Shown one piece after another: positions 56,297 to 64,000 of a DNA stretch of 64,000 bases. The notes under the pieces were generated by a model. That model worked only from the letters and a program-made list of their open reading frames with translations. It was not told the origin of the DNA and searched no databases. Position 1 is the first letter of the stretch. Each line of letters begins with the position of its first letter. A program made the translations under genes and the position numbers. The DNA is taken from the NCBI GenBank assembly GCA_016719615.1, contig JADJYQ010000003.1, positions 62,001 to 126,000 on the forward strand, written 5' to 3'. The DNA is from Saprospiraceae bacterium (GTDB lineage: Bacteria > Bacteroidota > Bacteroidia > Chitinophagales > Saprospiraceae).

Positions 56297-56629
56297 TTAA
56301 AGCAAAAGCACTAACAATAATATTATGAGGAGAATGCCACCAAGAGAAAGATAAACACCTCCTCCATTTGCTTTTGAGTTCTGATTTTATGGCTTTTCAC
56401 CTCATCGCGCAATTCCTTTTTTGGATGGCTGATAATCCTCTTTTATCCATTTTTTTTAATTTCCGTCAGCCTTGCATTCAAAGTTTTAGCAACATCCGCT
56501 TCAGATATTTTTTATTTCTTCTTTTCGCTGGGAATGGCATCGACAGATGCTGTCAATTGCGCTGACAAAGCGGGTATGAGCCCAAAGAACAAGGCACTCA
56601 TCAAAATAAAATTTGAATTAGTTTTTCAT
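56297..56629 (-). pseudogene. Small exported protein with C-terminal membrane helix, heavily frameshifted
   Basis: Reading across five or more frame changes gives a signal peptide (MKKLIQILF, ALFFGLIPALSAQLTASVDA), a coiled Lys/Glu helix (KTLNARLTEIKKMDKRGLSA, IQKKELRDEVKAIKSELK) and a C-terminal GGGVYLSLGGILLIILLLVLLL-type helix (GGVYLSLGGILLIILLLVL). This layout, a short exported coiled coil plus a terminal helix, is a small protein I have seen near DUF3185-like genes in Bacteroidota. About 110 residues when joined. Confidence 0.5.
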
Positions 56630-56779
56630 GATACTGATTTTCTTCTGAGACTTTATCTATCCCAACAATGTAAATATCCGATAAGCAATGTGTGCTGACG
56701 TTATACAATCCCAGTAAAAACTTACATTAATCCTACTTCCAGGACAAATCACAAGTCGAATTTTTCAATGTATATAATC

Positions 56780-57011
56780 CATTATTTGATCTCCCATCAA
56801 TTTATGCTCTCAACCTTTTCAAAATCGATAAACACCTGCACCTCCATTTACTAACTTCATTACGAGCTTGCTCCAGTGAATTTACGACTGTATCAGAATT
56901 CTGAATCCCACCTTAGCACAGACTCGAAAGTTCGAGCAGCAGCGTACCTACTGAATTTTGCAGCATTGGCTTCACCGCCTATATAGTCCCACATATTTTC
57001 TGTTTAATCAA
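56780..57011 (-). pseudogene. Short coding remnant, unidentified
   Basis: On the minus strand MWDYIGGEANAAKFSRYAAA continues RTFESV, and after an indel GIQNSDTVVNSLEQARNEVS. It is helical and amphipathic. I cannot name it. Ends are approximate. 56640-56780 shows nothing I can support. Confidence 0.3.
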
Positions 57012-57150
57012 ATCAGACCATTATAAATCAATCGATTTAACAAGGCATAAGCCCTCTCCTTTTCAGATTAAAACTCCCCTCCAAGTTTATCGCAAAGTTG
57101 AAATTGACGGTACTTAGTTTCCCATCCCGGAAAACTTCTAATCTCACTGA

Positions 57151-57366
57151 TTAACTGTTGGCCTTTTGTTGATCTCCAAACTTCAATTCAAAAATAACTT
57201 TCGGGAGATGTTGCTTAAGAATGGTAAGCGTTTCGTCAACTAGTTCTGCAGTATCTGCTACCGCTTCCAGCATATTCTTTCCGATGCTTCTCAGGTATTT
57301 GAAGGGCAGATTAACACCAGAAACTAATTCTTTGAGAATGTCAAAAAACTTCTTGAAACCAACCAT
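57151..57366 (-). CDS. Small hypothetical protein
   Basis: About 71 residues from the ATG at 57366 (MVGFKKFFDILKELVSGVNL); the frame extends upstream to 57426. The helical centre, SIGKNMLEAVADTAELVDET then LTILKQHLPKVIFELKFGDQ, is amphipathic and acidic. It is one of the few intact frames in this damaged region. Not recognised. It belongs to the cluster of small minus-strand proteins between 55 and 57 kb. Confidence 0.45.
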   Translation of the reverse strand: MVGFKKFFDILKELVSGVNLPFKYLRSIGKNMLEAVADTAELVDETLTILKQHLPKVIFELKFGDQQKANS

Positions 57367-57596
57367 TGAGCTTAAGTTTACTTTTAAGATCTCAAATTTA
57401 ATAATTAAACTTGGTTTATAAAACAATTCTAAAAGTATATGAGGCCTTACTTAAACCATTGTCGCAAAAATGAACCTACGCAAATCCTAAAAAAGCTATT
57501 GGAAATGAAACAACAAAGGAAAGATAAAAATTACGATCAAAGCCCAAACAAGATATATAGGCAAATACCTTGCAATAACGATTTCAACTCTTGAGC

Positions 57597-58760
57597 TTAT
57601 AAATTTCTCTTTAACACTTTGAAAGAGTTGATAGGTGAGCAGACATAAATGCAAACAACATCAAAACATTCCGAACCCAAACTAACCATTCGGCTGGGGG
57701 TCGCCCCCATTCTGAAATTCGGAAGAGAATGGCTGAAAGCGCAATTGCATTTACAATAATGCGTGATGCCGGTTAAGGCTAATAATAAATAATGTCCGGA
57801 CTTACTTGTTGAATTGTGTGGATCCGCTGAAATTGAAAAAAATACAAGTGCCAACGCCGATGAGCAATACATTAAATAAGAGAAGAAATTCCCTGTCACT
57901 TATGGGGTCTTTCCTGTGTACACCACTGATATGAGATAAACGACGAGCAGGACGAGGACGAGGGGCGTAAAGATTTTGGCACACAGGTGCTAACGTTTTG
58001 ACGAGTTGCGGATTCGATTATACCAGATACGCTCCCAATATGGGGAACTGCAGGAAGCCAAATGCCAGGATGTATTTTCAAAAAATGGCTCTACATTAAT
58101 GCCTATAAGTTCGAAGAGTCCAAACAACAGCCGTTAGTAATCCCCCTGAAATCAACACAACCGCTATGGATCACCAGGAGTTCGCCGTTGAACCGCAAAA
58201 ATCCAAACGTTTCTGAACATCCCCAAACGCTGACCCGGTAAAAGCATAAGCAAGGACAGCCCAAAGCACAAGAGGCAAATGAATACAGGCAAGAATCAAG
58301 GTATCGCTGGGCAAAATATTGTGGAGCGTATTGATGTAGATAGCAGAAATCAGGAAAATTAAAAAAACAATACCCAGACTTTTTAAGACAAACGTTTTTC
58401 CAGGCGGTAAAACGTCAAAGTTGGAAACACCAAGGCCCAAATTTCGGGGATAAAAATAATCCTCTGAAATGCCCGTAAAGTGGGGAATTTTTGCAAATTA
58501 ATCCCGAAATAATAATGGCCAGCAATACCAAGAGCAATTCCTTTGAAGAGCCCCAGGACAACACCTTCTTTCAAAATTTAAACGTTCGTTCAAAAACGAG
58601 TTGATTTGGGAAGCTTTGATTTCGGGATATAAATGGTTGAATTCACCTTTGAATTGGGATTTATCCTTCGGTACAATTTTTCAAGTTCCCCCGGGAAAAT
58701 CCAGATTTTTTGAATTTCGGTTCTCATCGGCGGGATTGCTGCAAGTGTTTGGGTTTCCAT
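57597..58760 (-). pseudogene. DUF4153 family membrane protein, many frameshifts
   Basis: Joining at least six frames gives a polytopic membrane protein. Identifiable pieces in order from the 5' end: a short METQTL start (58760); VVLGLFKGIALGIAGHYYF; LPPGKTFVLKSLGIVFLIFL; LACIHLPLVLWAVLAYAFTG; RLDFLRFNGELLVI after a shift; TPLVLVLLVVYLISVVYTGK in another frame; ISDREFLLLFNVLLIGV; IIVNAIALSAILFRISEWG; and the C-terminal NRMVSLGSNVLM to LTYQLFKVLKRNL. The HLPLxLWA, FNGELL and DREFLL elements are what I know of DUF4153. The N-terminal part is shorter than expected, so some sequence may be missing. Role unknown. Confidence 0.7.
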
Positions 58761-58824
58761 TTTTTAAATTCAGTTTAATATTTTTTAAAGTACTTTGTTT
58801 TTCAAAGTTAATAAATAAAAAAAT

Positions 58825-59127
58825 TCAATTTGATTTCCTAATCAGTTTTTCAAGAGCATCGAGATGTTCGCCAAATGCTCTTTACCGGATTTGAAGCGGC
58901 ATATGAGGTATTTGGCTTCTTACCTACAAATTGTTTTTTGACCAAGATGTATTTCAATTTTTTCCAGTGCCTGAATGTGGCTGGCCTCCAAGTTGCCATC
59001 GGTGATTTGCAAATGCTCTTTGAGGGTGTTGAAATCGACCGAATCGTTGACCATCAGGATTGACATGATGCCCAGGCGCACCCCTGCTTTCAAAGGCCTG
59101 ATTTAAATCTTCGATGAAATTGTCACG
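58825..59127 (-). pseudogene. Winged-helix transcriptional regulator (HTH_34 type), frameshifted
   Basis: A small DNA-binding regulator. The frame begins FIEDLNQAFESR, then after one extra G in a G4 run continues VRLGIMSILMVNDSVDFNTL, KEHLQITDGNL, ASHIQALEKIEYILVKKQFV and GKKPNTSYAAS, ending HLDALEKLIRKSN at the TGA at 58825. These are the hallmarks of the PF13601/MarR-like regulators of Bacteroidota. It is followed by the DUF4153 gene and preceded by a membrane protein gene on the same strand, a recurrent trio. The start is approximate. Confidence 0.75.
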
Positions 59128-59751
59128 CTTCGTATTTATAGTAGCTAATGATCCCATACGTTATATGCACGGGAGTCCAAAACCCAAGGCCCAGAACAGT
59201 AAGCCATATTCTAAAAATAAAGAAGCCAACAAACCAACCACAAATTTGGACGAAACCTAAATAGCGAATGTGTGCCATGGGGGTATTTACTTGCATTGAT
59301 TAGTGCCAAGCCATAGAATATCAATGTTAGTGGCATTATAAATTTTATTTGCTGATGATATAAAAGAATGATGCAATACACGCCTCCGACGATGAGTGGT
59401 ATACTAAATGCAACAACAGTCTTTTAGCGGTAGGATCCCAAATAGACTGGCCATCCTGATTGCTTTCCCGGATGGTAAGCCGGTGGCTGCTTAATGGAGA
59501 CCAACAACACGGTTAGAAGAATGATCCCAAGAGTAACATGCATTTGGATTGGACTCAACGTTGAGGAAACAATGATATCCGGCTTCATCAAAGGAAAGTC
59601 CCAGGAAACTATAAAGGCGCGGCAATCCCTGCTAATGCTGCGATCCCGGCAATCGCCCGACAGTCCGCTCAACGACAGGAATCTGGACGAGCGCTCCATT
59701 AAGGACCGGATTTCTTTTAAGGTTTTCTATGAGTTCATTTGTTTGTTTCAT
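59123..59751 (-). pseudogene. Conserved membrane protein upstream of HTH_34 regulator, frameshifted
   Basis: From the ATG at 59751 the protein starts MKQTNELIENLK. After shifts it reads IRSLMERSSRFLSLSGLSG, AALAGIAA, WDFPLMKPDIIVS, MHVTLGIILLTVLLVSI, AIRMASLFGILPL, LIVGGVYCIILLYHQQ, FIMPLTLIFYGLALINASKY, RYLGFVQICGWFVGFFIF and GIISYYKYEA to a stop at 59123, which overlaps the regulator start. Six helices are visible. This is a small conserved Bacteroidota membrane protein of unknown function; the arrangement with the regulator and DUF4153 is consistent with a co-regulated module. Confidence 0.6.
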
Positions 59752-59849
59752 TTTATTTGATATTAAAAGTACTTTGAAACGCAAAGTTAAATAAATATGT
59801 TGTTGGATTTTAAATATTTTATTTGGGCTTCGTAGGGTGTTTAAGATAG

Positions 59850-60325
59850 CCACGAAGGCGCCAGCACCAAAGACCACTAAGCTTCTAACTTTGTGGTACT
59901 TTTTGTGTCTTCGTGACTTTTAGTGGCCTCGCTTTTTTCGAGATCTTCATTTTTATACGATATTTATTAATTCCGGAATTCTATTGGGCTTTTTATTGCC
60001 ACGAAGGCGCTAAGGCACTAAGGACCACTAAGTTTTCCACTTCGTGGTACTTTGTCTTCGTGACTTTGTGCCACCTCGCTTGCGTCTTCTTTTTGGGATT
60101 CGATATTTATTAAGGTCGAGCCTGTTCGGCTTATTGTGCCACGAAGGCACAAGGACCAAGGAATAGAAAATAAGCGATTATTATATTGCGTTAAGGCTTT
60201 GGGCTTTGGCTTTAGGCTTTGGGCTGGGGCTTTGGCTTTACAGGCTTCATCTGTGCCCCGAGCGCAAAGCACTAAGGCCCTAGTTTTCCCTTCGTGGTGC
60301 TTCGCGTCTTTGTGACTTTGTGGCG
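59850..60325. repeat. Family of CACGAAGGC-type inverted repeat elements (three to four copies)
   Basis: Units at about 59850-59935, 60000-60080, 60138-60160 and 60255-60325 share a left side CCACGAAGGCGC and ACCACTAAG, and a complementary right side CTTCGTGGTACTTT, GTCTTCGTGACTTT and GTGGC. Each full unit can fold on itself. Between the third and fourth is a GGCTTTGGGCTTT low-complexity tract (60195-60245). There is no coding signal from 59760 to 60370. Confidence 0.8.
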
Positions 60326-60378
60326 AATAATCGCATTCCAAATTGGCTAATGGTATTTTCACCTAAGAGGCATATCTA

Positions 60379-62742
60379 TTAAAACGCCCTCAAAAATGAC
60401 AAAATTTCTTCCGGGAGAAAACTATAAGTTTTGTAACGTGATCTGTTGTGTTTTCAATACCTGAGCTTACAGACCAATTTTGATGAATTAGGTACATTTT
60501 TTTAAAATTAGCGTATACCATGAAGGCGAAAAAGGATTTCGTTGGCATCTATGCAGCAATAGCGGGCTTGCCTTGTTCTTCGGATTCAAATCTTCGAAAC
60601 GAACTCCTGCACTATATGTCGCATAAACTTACATGTCCAATTTGTTTTGTGAAATGCCAAAGAGCTCAATCCAAATGCAGGTGCAGTCATGTCTGAAGGG
60701 TTTAACTTCCCCCCATTGTCCATTTCTTCTTTTCCGACTTGAATATTATATTTTGAAATCAAACTAAAACCTTTATTCCAATTTGATTTCAAGCCCGGCA
60801 TTAAATCCATAAACTTTTCCATAAGCGCGTTCTGAATGGCATATACTTTACTCAATTCCCCATCATACAAAAATAATGTCCTGTCCATTGACTTGAAACG
60901 CTCTTCGAACCATTGCAGCATTCAGATAAGTATAAAAACAGGCCAACCCAAACTTTAATCTGTCACCAAATATTTTAGTAATGCCTCTCTGCATTGTAAG
61001 CGTGTTCTGCTTAATGAAGTATTGGAACGATGACTTCACCGGAAACAAAATCAAATATTTTCCCGATGTCATCGACATTTGGTGCACGAAAATCCAGTAC
61101 TTGCATTGATGCTGATTTTAAAAAACTTTCCTCGGTCTGCAAACCATACCCACACTTCCAATAATTCAGAATTCTTAACATTTGATTCCACAAATCAAAT
61201 GGAAAAAAAAATCGAGATGCCTTGCAAAATCCGATTGAATATCAAAAGCTCCAAATCTCAAACCGCCGGCACAATAATCGATCGGATGCGGAGATATTGA
61301 TAATTTCATAAGCGGCATAACTCATCCACGTAGATGCAGGGTATCTATCGGGTACGAGAATTGATTTCCACTTCTGATATCAGTAGCCGTCCTCTAGATT
61401 TTACATCATTTAAAACATATTCAAGACCATAATATAAACGATGCTTATTGATGTTTTTCAAAATCCAAATTCGCAGAATATGCCTGGACTTGCTCTGCAT
61501 TATTACGCAAACGATGATGATTGAATCTCCGATCAATCCACTCTCTAAAGTTCGATGCGCCAGGCGCAAATGTAACTCCATCGTACAATTTGTTGGGCCC
61601 GGTATATGCTATTGACAAATTATTCATACTCCAAATTTGCGGACCATAGTTCCATACAGCCGAGACAGGCAGGCCGTTGCTTTGTTTTTCAATCAGACGA
61701 TCATACCGCGAAAACTCGGAGGTTTCAGAAAAATGAAATCCATATCTATATCCCAATTTATGGTCGGCGTGAAGCGAAATTTTTGCATGAAATTGATTTG
61801 AGAATATGCTGTTGGGTTCTAAACCCTGGGATCAGATTCTCAACAACTCTGTCAATACTGTCATTCTTTGCACATACGAATTGTTGAGATATTCACGGGG
61901 CCATTTTCCCATTCCTCAAATTAACATATTTTCGAAATAAGTAATACTGCTAACTGATGCCCATTTTGTCAAACCGATATTTACATCAAAATGATTTGGG
62001 ATTTCATCATTTGCCGATGAATATCTGCTTACTATCTTTGCCATTGATCAATAATTGTTCCGTCGAGGACATTGCGGAGTTAAGGTCTGAAAGCTCATGA
62101 CCACCGATAGCATCGCTCCGTAAATGATAGACCCCGGTCCGAAGAAACCTCTGTATTTTCATGGCAAATGGTTCCAACCAAATAACATTTGAATATTCCC
62201 CCGCTCTAAAGATGGCGGAATTCATCCTCGAACTCCGTCAACGGTATATAATAATCGGTTGGTTGCAAAGCCCCGGATCATGGGGACTCCACCAATCTTG
62301 CTGACTTTTGTATAAAGACCTCACCCGAAGAAGCCAACCACGGTCAGCTGTTTGAGGATTATATGAAGCCACGTCTTTGGAGAAATAACTGCATATTTTA
62401 GAAGGAATGTTTTTTTGATGATTGTTTTCCATCGGGTTGCAGATACTAGATCTCTTCAAAATGCGTCGTCGTAGCCTCCAAAGAATCTCAAAATTCATCT
62501 GCTCAATTCTGCATAATTTTTGACGAGTTTTATATCCAAACCTTAGGATCTCTGTATCATTTGGGCATTCCGGAATGCAGAGAAATCGGCTTGCCCTTTG
62601 CATTTGTGGCTAAAGTTTTAGGTGCTTCACTCAATAAGGTCACTGTTTCAATGGCTTCGACTGTTAGTTGATCTTTGTACTTATTGTTTGGAGTCGCGAA
62701 CTAAAGGGAATGCCGTAATAAGCGCGCGAAAATTGTTTCCAT
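60379..62742 (-). pseudogene. TonB-dependent outer-membrane receptor with CarboxypepD_reg-like start, many frameshifts
   Basis: Joining ten or more frames gives a receptor of about 780 residues that would bring a ligand (siderophore, haem or other) across the outer membrane with TonB energy. Pieces: a short carboxypeptidase-D-like repeat (ILRFGYKT, ATTTHFEEI); plug with GGSPMIRGFATNRLLYTVDG, VRMNSAIFRAG and GSIIYGSDAIGG-like GLSFTERCYR; barrel strands YGFHFSETSEFSRYDRLIE, LPVSAVWNYGPQIWSMNNLS, SIAYTGPNKLYDGVTF, RLYYGLEYVLNDVKSRG, GFRAPNVDDIGKIFDFVSGE, KIFGDRLKFGLACFYTYLNA and FSLISKYNIQVGKEEMDNG; the last strand ends RNFVILRAF. Frames switch every 50-150 bases while the protein sequence stays well conserved, favouring sequencing error over decay. 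Confidence 0.78.
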
Positions 62743-62914
62743 TGTGAAAATCCAAATTATATTAATAAATAAAATAAATACAGTCCGCTTAATTACAGCA
62801 GACCATCTTAAAATGAAATAAATAAATTTGATCAAACGAATTTCGGAGGCGGTGCGGGAAAGCACTCCAAGCTTGAAGTAAAATATCCATGAACCCTCAA
62901 AAATGCGCTTCTTT

Positions 62915-63330
62915 TTAGGTATTAGCAATATCATGGATCAATGGTTCAGTGATAAATAGCGATTTAAAAATGAATACAATCTTTCTTGGTGATCCCTCTG
63001 CTCAGGAAGATTTCCCACTGCATAGTTAATCAATTGGCCTCAAGTTTGTAGAGTTTAGTCTCTTTATAATCCCACCACCAATAAAATAAGTGGTATCCCC
63101 TACTATGTTGCGTTCGACAACATCGACACTTCGCCTTTGAATTTGAATTCCTTTGAATGTTCCCAATGCAACTGAGATTTCATTTCTTCATCCATGTTCA
63201 ATAAAACCAGGTCCACCCTATCGATACCGAGATGAGCAATTTTTGAATTCCTTTTTGACCTGCTCTCTTTTTGTGCAAATGGGATAGCTATAAGTCATAC
63301 AGCTGGCACCGGTAGACAGGATATTAATAA
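62915..63330 (-). pseudogene. Hypothetical protein, frameshifted
   Basis: Joined pieces read KESRSKRNSKIAHLGIDRVD, LVLLNMDEEMKSQLHWEHSK, EFKFKGEV, DVVERNIVGDTTYFI, WWDYKETKLYKLEA, LINYAVGNLPEQRDHQERLY and SLFITEPLIHDIANT to the stop at 62915. I recognise this as a conserved small Bacteroidota protein of unknown function, found near TonB-dependent receptor genes. It lies about 170 bases upstream of the receptor start on the same strand, so the two may be one unit. The start is not determined. Confidence 0.5.
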
Positions 63331-63351
63331 CAACTGATAAATTTACTATAT

Positions 63352-63615
63352 TCAGCTTTGGAAATAAAGCAACAAGTTAGGAAATAAACAGATTGGTAGG
63401 CCAAAATATAAAGCATATTTGAAATTTGAAAGAATTTCAACTAGCCAAAAGAAGGAAGACTCTATTCTTCTTTTGAATAATATTATATCCTTAATAATAT
63501 TACCAGCTTTTAACTTTTCCATTTCTTCTTCAGAAATGTTGTCCGAATCCGTTATCTTCTCATTGAGCTTATCATTTGTTTTATCATACCAATTCAATCC
63601 CGAATATTTATCCAC
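63352..63615 (-). CDS. Hypothetical membrane-anchored protein
   Basis: An 87-residue frame: a charged N-terminal part (MDKYSGLNWYDKTNDKLNEK, SDNISEEEMEKLKAGNIIKD) followed by two hydrophobic segments (ESSFFWLVEILSNFKYAL and FGLPICLFPNLLLYF). Not recognised. It might be part of a longer protein that includes the frame at 63692-63841. The region around it is AT-rich and unlike the broken receptor gene. Confidence 0.4.
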   Translation of the reverse strand: MDKYSGLNWYDKTNDKLNEKITDSDNISEEEMEKLKAGNIIKDIILFKRRIESSFFWLVEILSNFKYALYFGLPICLFPNLLLYFQS

Positions 63616-63691
63616 TACCCCAAATAGAAACTAAAATCACAACCACTCCACTACTGTCGCAGTTGACCTGTCAATGCCTAGTCCACCTTCT

Positions 63692-63841
63692 CTATATATC
63701 GCAACTTTTAACACCCAAGTTATAGCATAGTAAGAAGCCTACACTAACAGAGGCTAATATTCCATATACCCAATAATTCTCTTTTACTTTGTAAGCCTTG
63801 AAAAAAAGTAAACAAATGAAAGTAAAAATGGAATACAACAT
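63692..63841 (-). CDS. Short hydrophobic protein
   Basis: A 49-residue frame from the ATG at 63841: MLYSIFTFICLLFFKAYKVK, ENYWVYGILASVSVGFLLCY, then NLGVKSCDI. Two membrane helices. Not recognised. The 160 bases up to the window end (63842-64000) contain another hydrophobic minus-strand frame (MSYLLLPYLMNIFNF) that may be the upstream part of the same protein. The ending is a clean stop. Confidence 0.35.
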   Translation of the reverse strand: MLYSIFTFICLLFFKAYKVKENYWVYGILASVSVGFLLCYNLGVKSCDI

Positions 63842-64000
63842 ATTTAAAATTAAAGATATTCATCAAATATGGTAATAAAAGGTAACTCATATTTAAAATA
63901 AATAACCAAAATATACTAATATTTCTTCTTCAAATAGATGGATGCACCCAGATTTTATAAACAGCCTCCAGCTTAAAGTCTGATAACTTCCCAACATAAA

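Noticed and set aside
58601..59063. Plus-strand frames of 60-97 residues in the DUF4153/regulator region
   Set aside because: The minus strand carries a recognisable DUF4153 protein and winged-helix regulator in pieces. The plus-strand frames are shadows made longer by the indels.
63669..63680. A 12-base match (TGTCAATGCCTA) to the left end of the IS3 element
   Set aside because: It is only 12 bases with no second end or transposase remnant. Chance is small but not negligible in a window this long, so it is not called as an IS remnant.

Overview
The window reads as a chromosomal stretch of a low-GC (about 35-40%) member of the Bacteroidota, most likely Saprospiria/Saprospiraceae. Support comes from five proteins ending in type IX secretion (T9SS) type A or type B sorting domains, FG-GAP/VCBS surface proteins, a LytTR response regulator paired with a two-component-propeller histidine kinase, a PorT-type barrel, a CarboxypepD_reg/TonB-dependent receptor and a 3-hydroxyanthranilate dioxygenase. 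Genus-level placement is inference. I saw no rRNA, tRNA, CRISPR array or phage.

Layout. 0-7 kb: the end of an acyltransferase-type membrane protein, a small membrane protein, a UvrD/PcrA helicase (frameshifted), an EamA exporter and a TPR protein. 7-16 kb: a tight seven-gene minus-strand operon (yebC, a TMTC-like glycosyltransferase with TPRs, a GH3/beta-lactamase fusion, a LolE-like permease, a conserved hypothetical and two lipoprotein cyclophilins, one with a PKD domain). 16-25 kb: an M14 carboxypeptidase, two T9SS surface proteins and a GxxExxY protein. 25-35 kb: a histidine kinase and LytTR regulator followed by a very AT-rich block with an exported caspase-TPR protein, an exported protein with a barrel-like end, a small Cys-rich secreted protein, an exported ankyrin protein and a partner. 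This block is the best candidate here for an undescribed system. 35-41 kb: HAAO, an LpxH-like hydrolase, a T9SS thioredoxin-like protein and a three-gene FtsX-type ABC cassette with a His-rich loop that suggests metal handling. 41-45 kb: an IS3-family element beside a GC-rich katG. 45-52 kb: two large T9SS surface proteins, one with about 12 tandem repeats of 47-50 residues. 52-54 kb: an OmpA lipoprotein and a PorT-like barrel.

From about 54 kb to the end almost every recognisable gene is broken every 50-150 bases, yet the pieces can be joined by hand. They give two Thivi_2564-type membrane proteins, a DUF3185-like protein, a DUF4153 protein with its winged-helix regulator and partner membrane protein, and a TonB-dependent receptor. 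Upstream of 54 kb there are about ten frameshifts; several lie in homopolymers (katG twice, the kinase, the IS3 transposase). The simplest reading is uncorrected long-read indels that worsen sharply after 54 kb, although real decay cannot be excluded from sequence alone. Where I joined frames, the entry says so.

Several intergenic stretches hold repeats: octamer arrays, a 16-bp array, inverted-repeat cassettes, a 46-bp perfect palindrome and CACGAAGGC-type elements.
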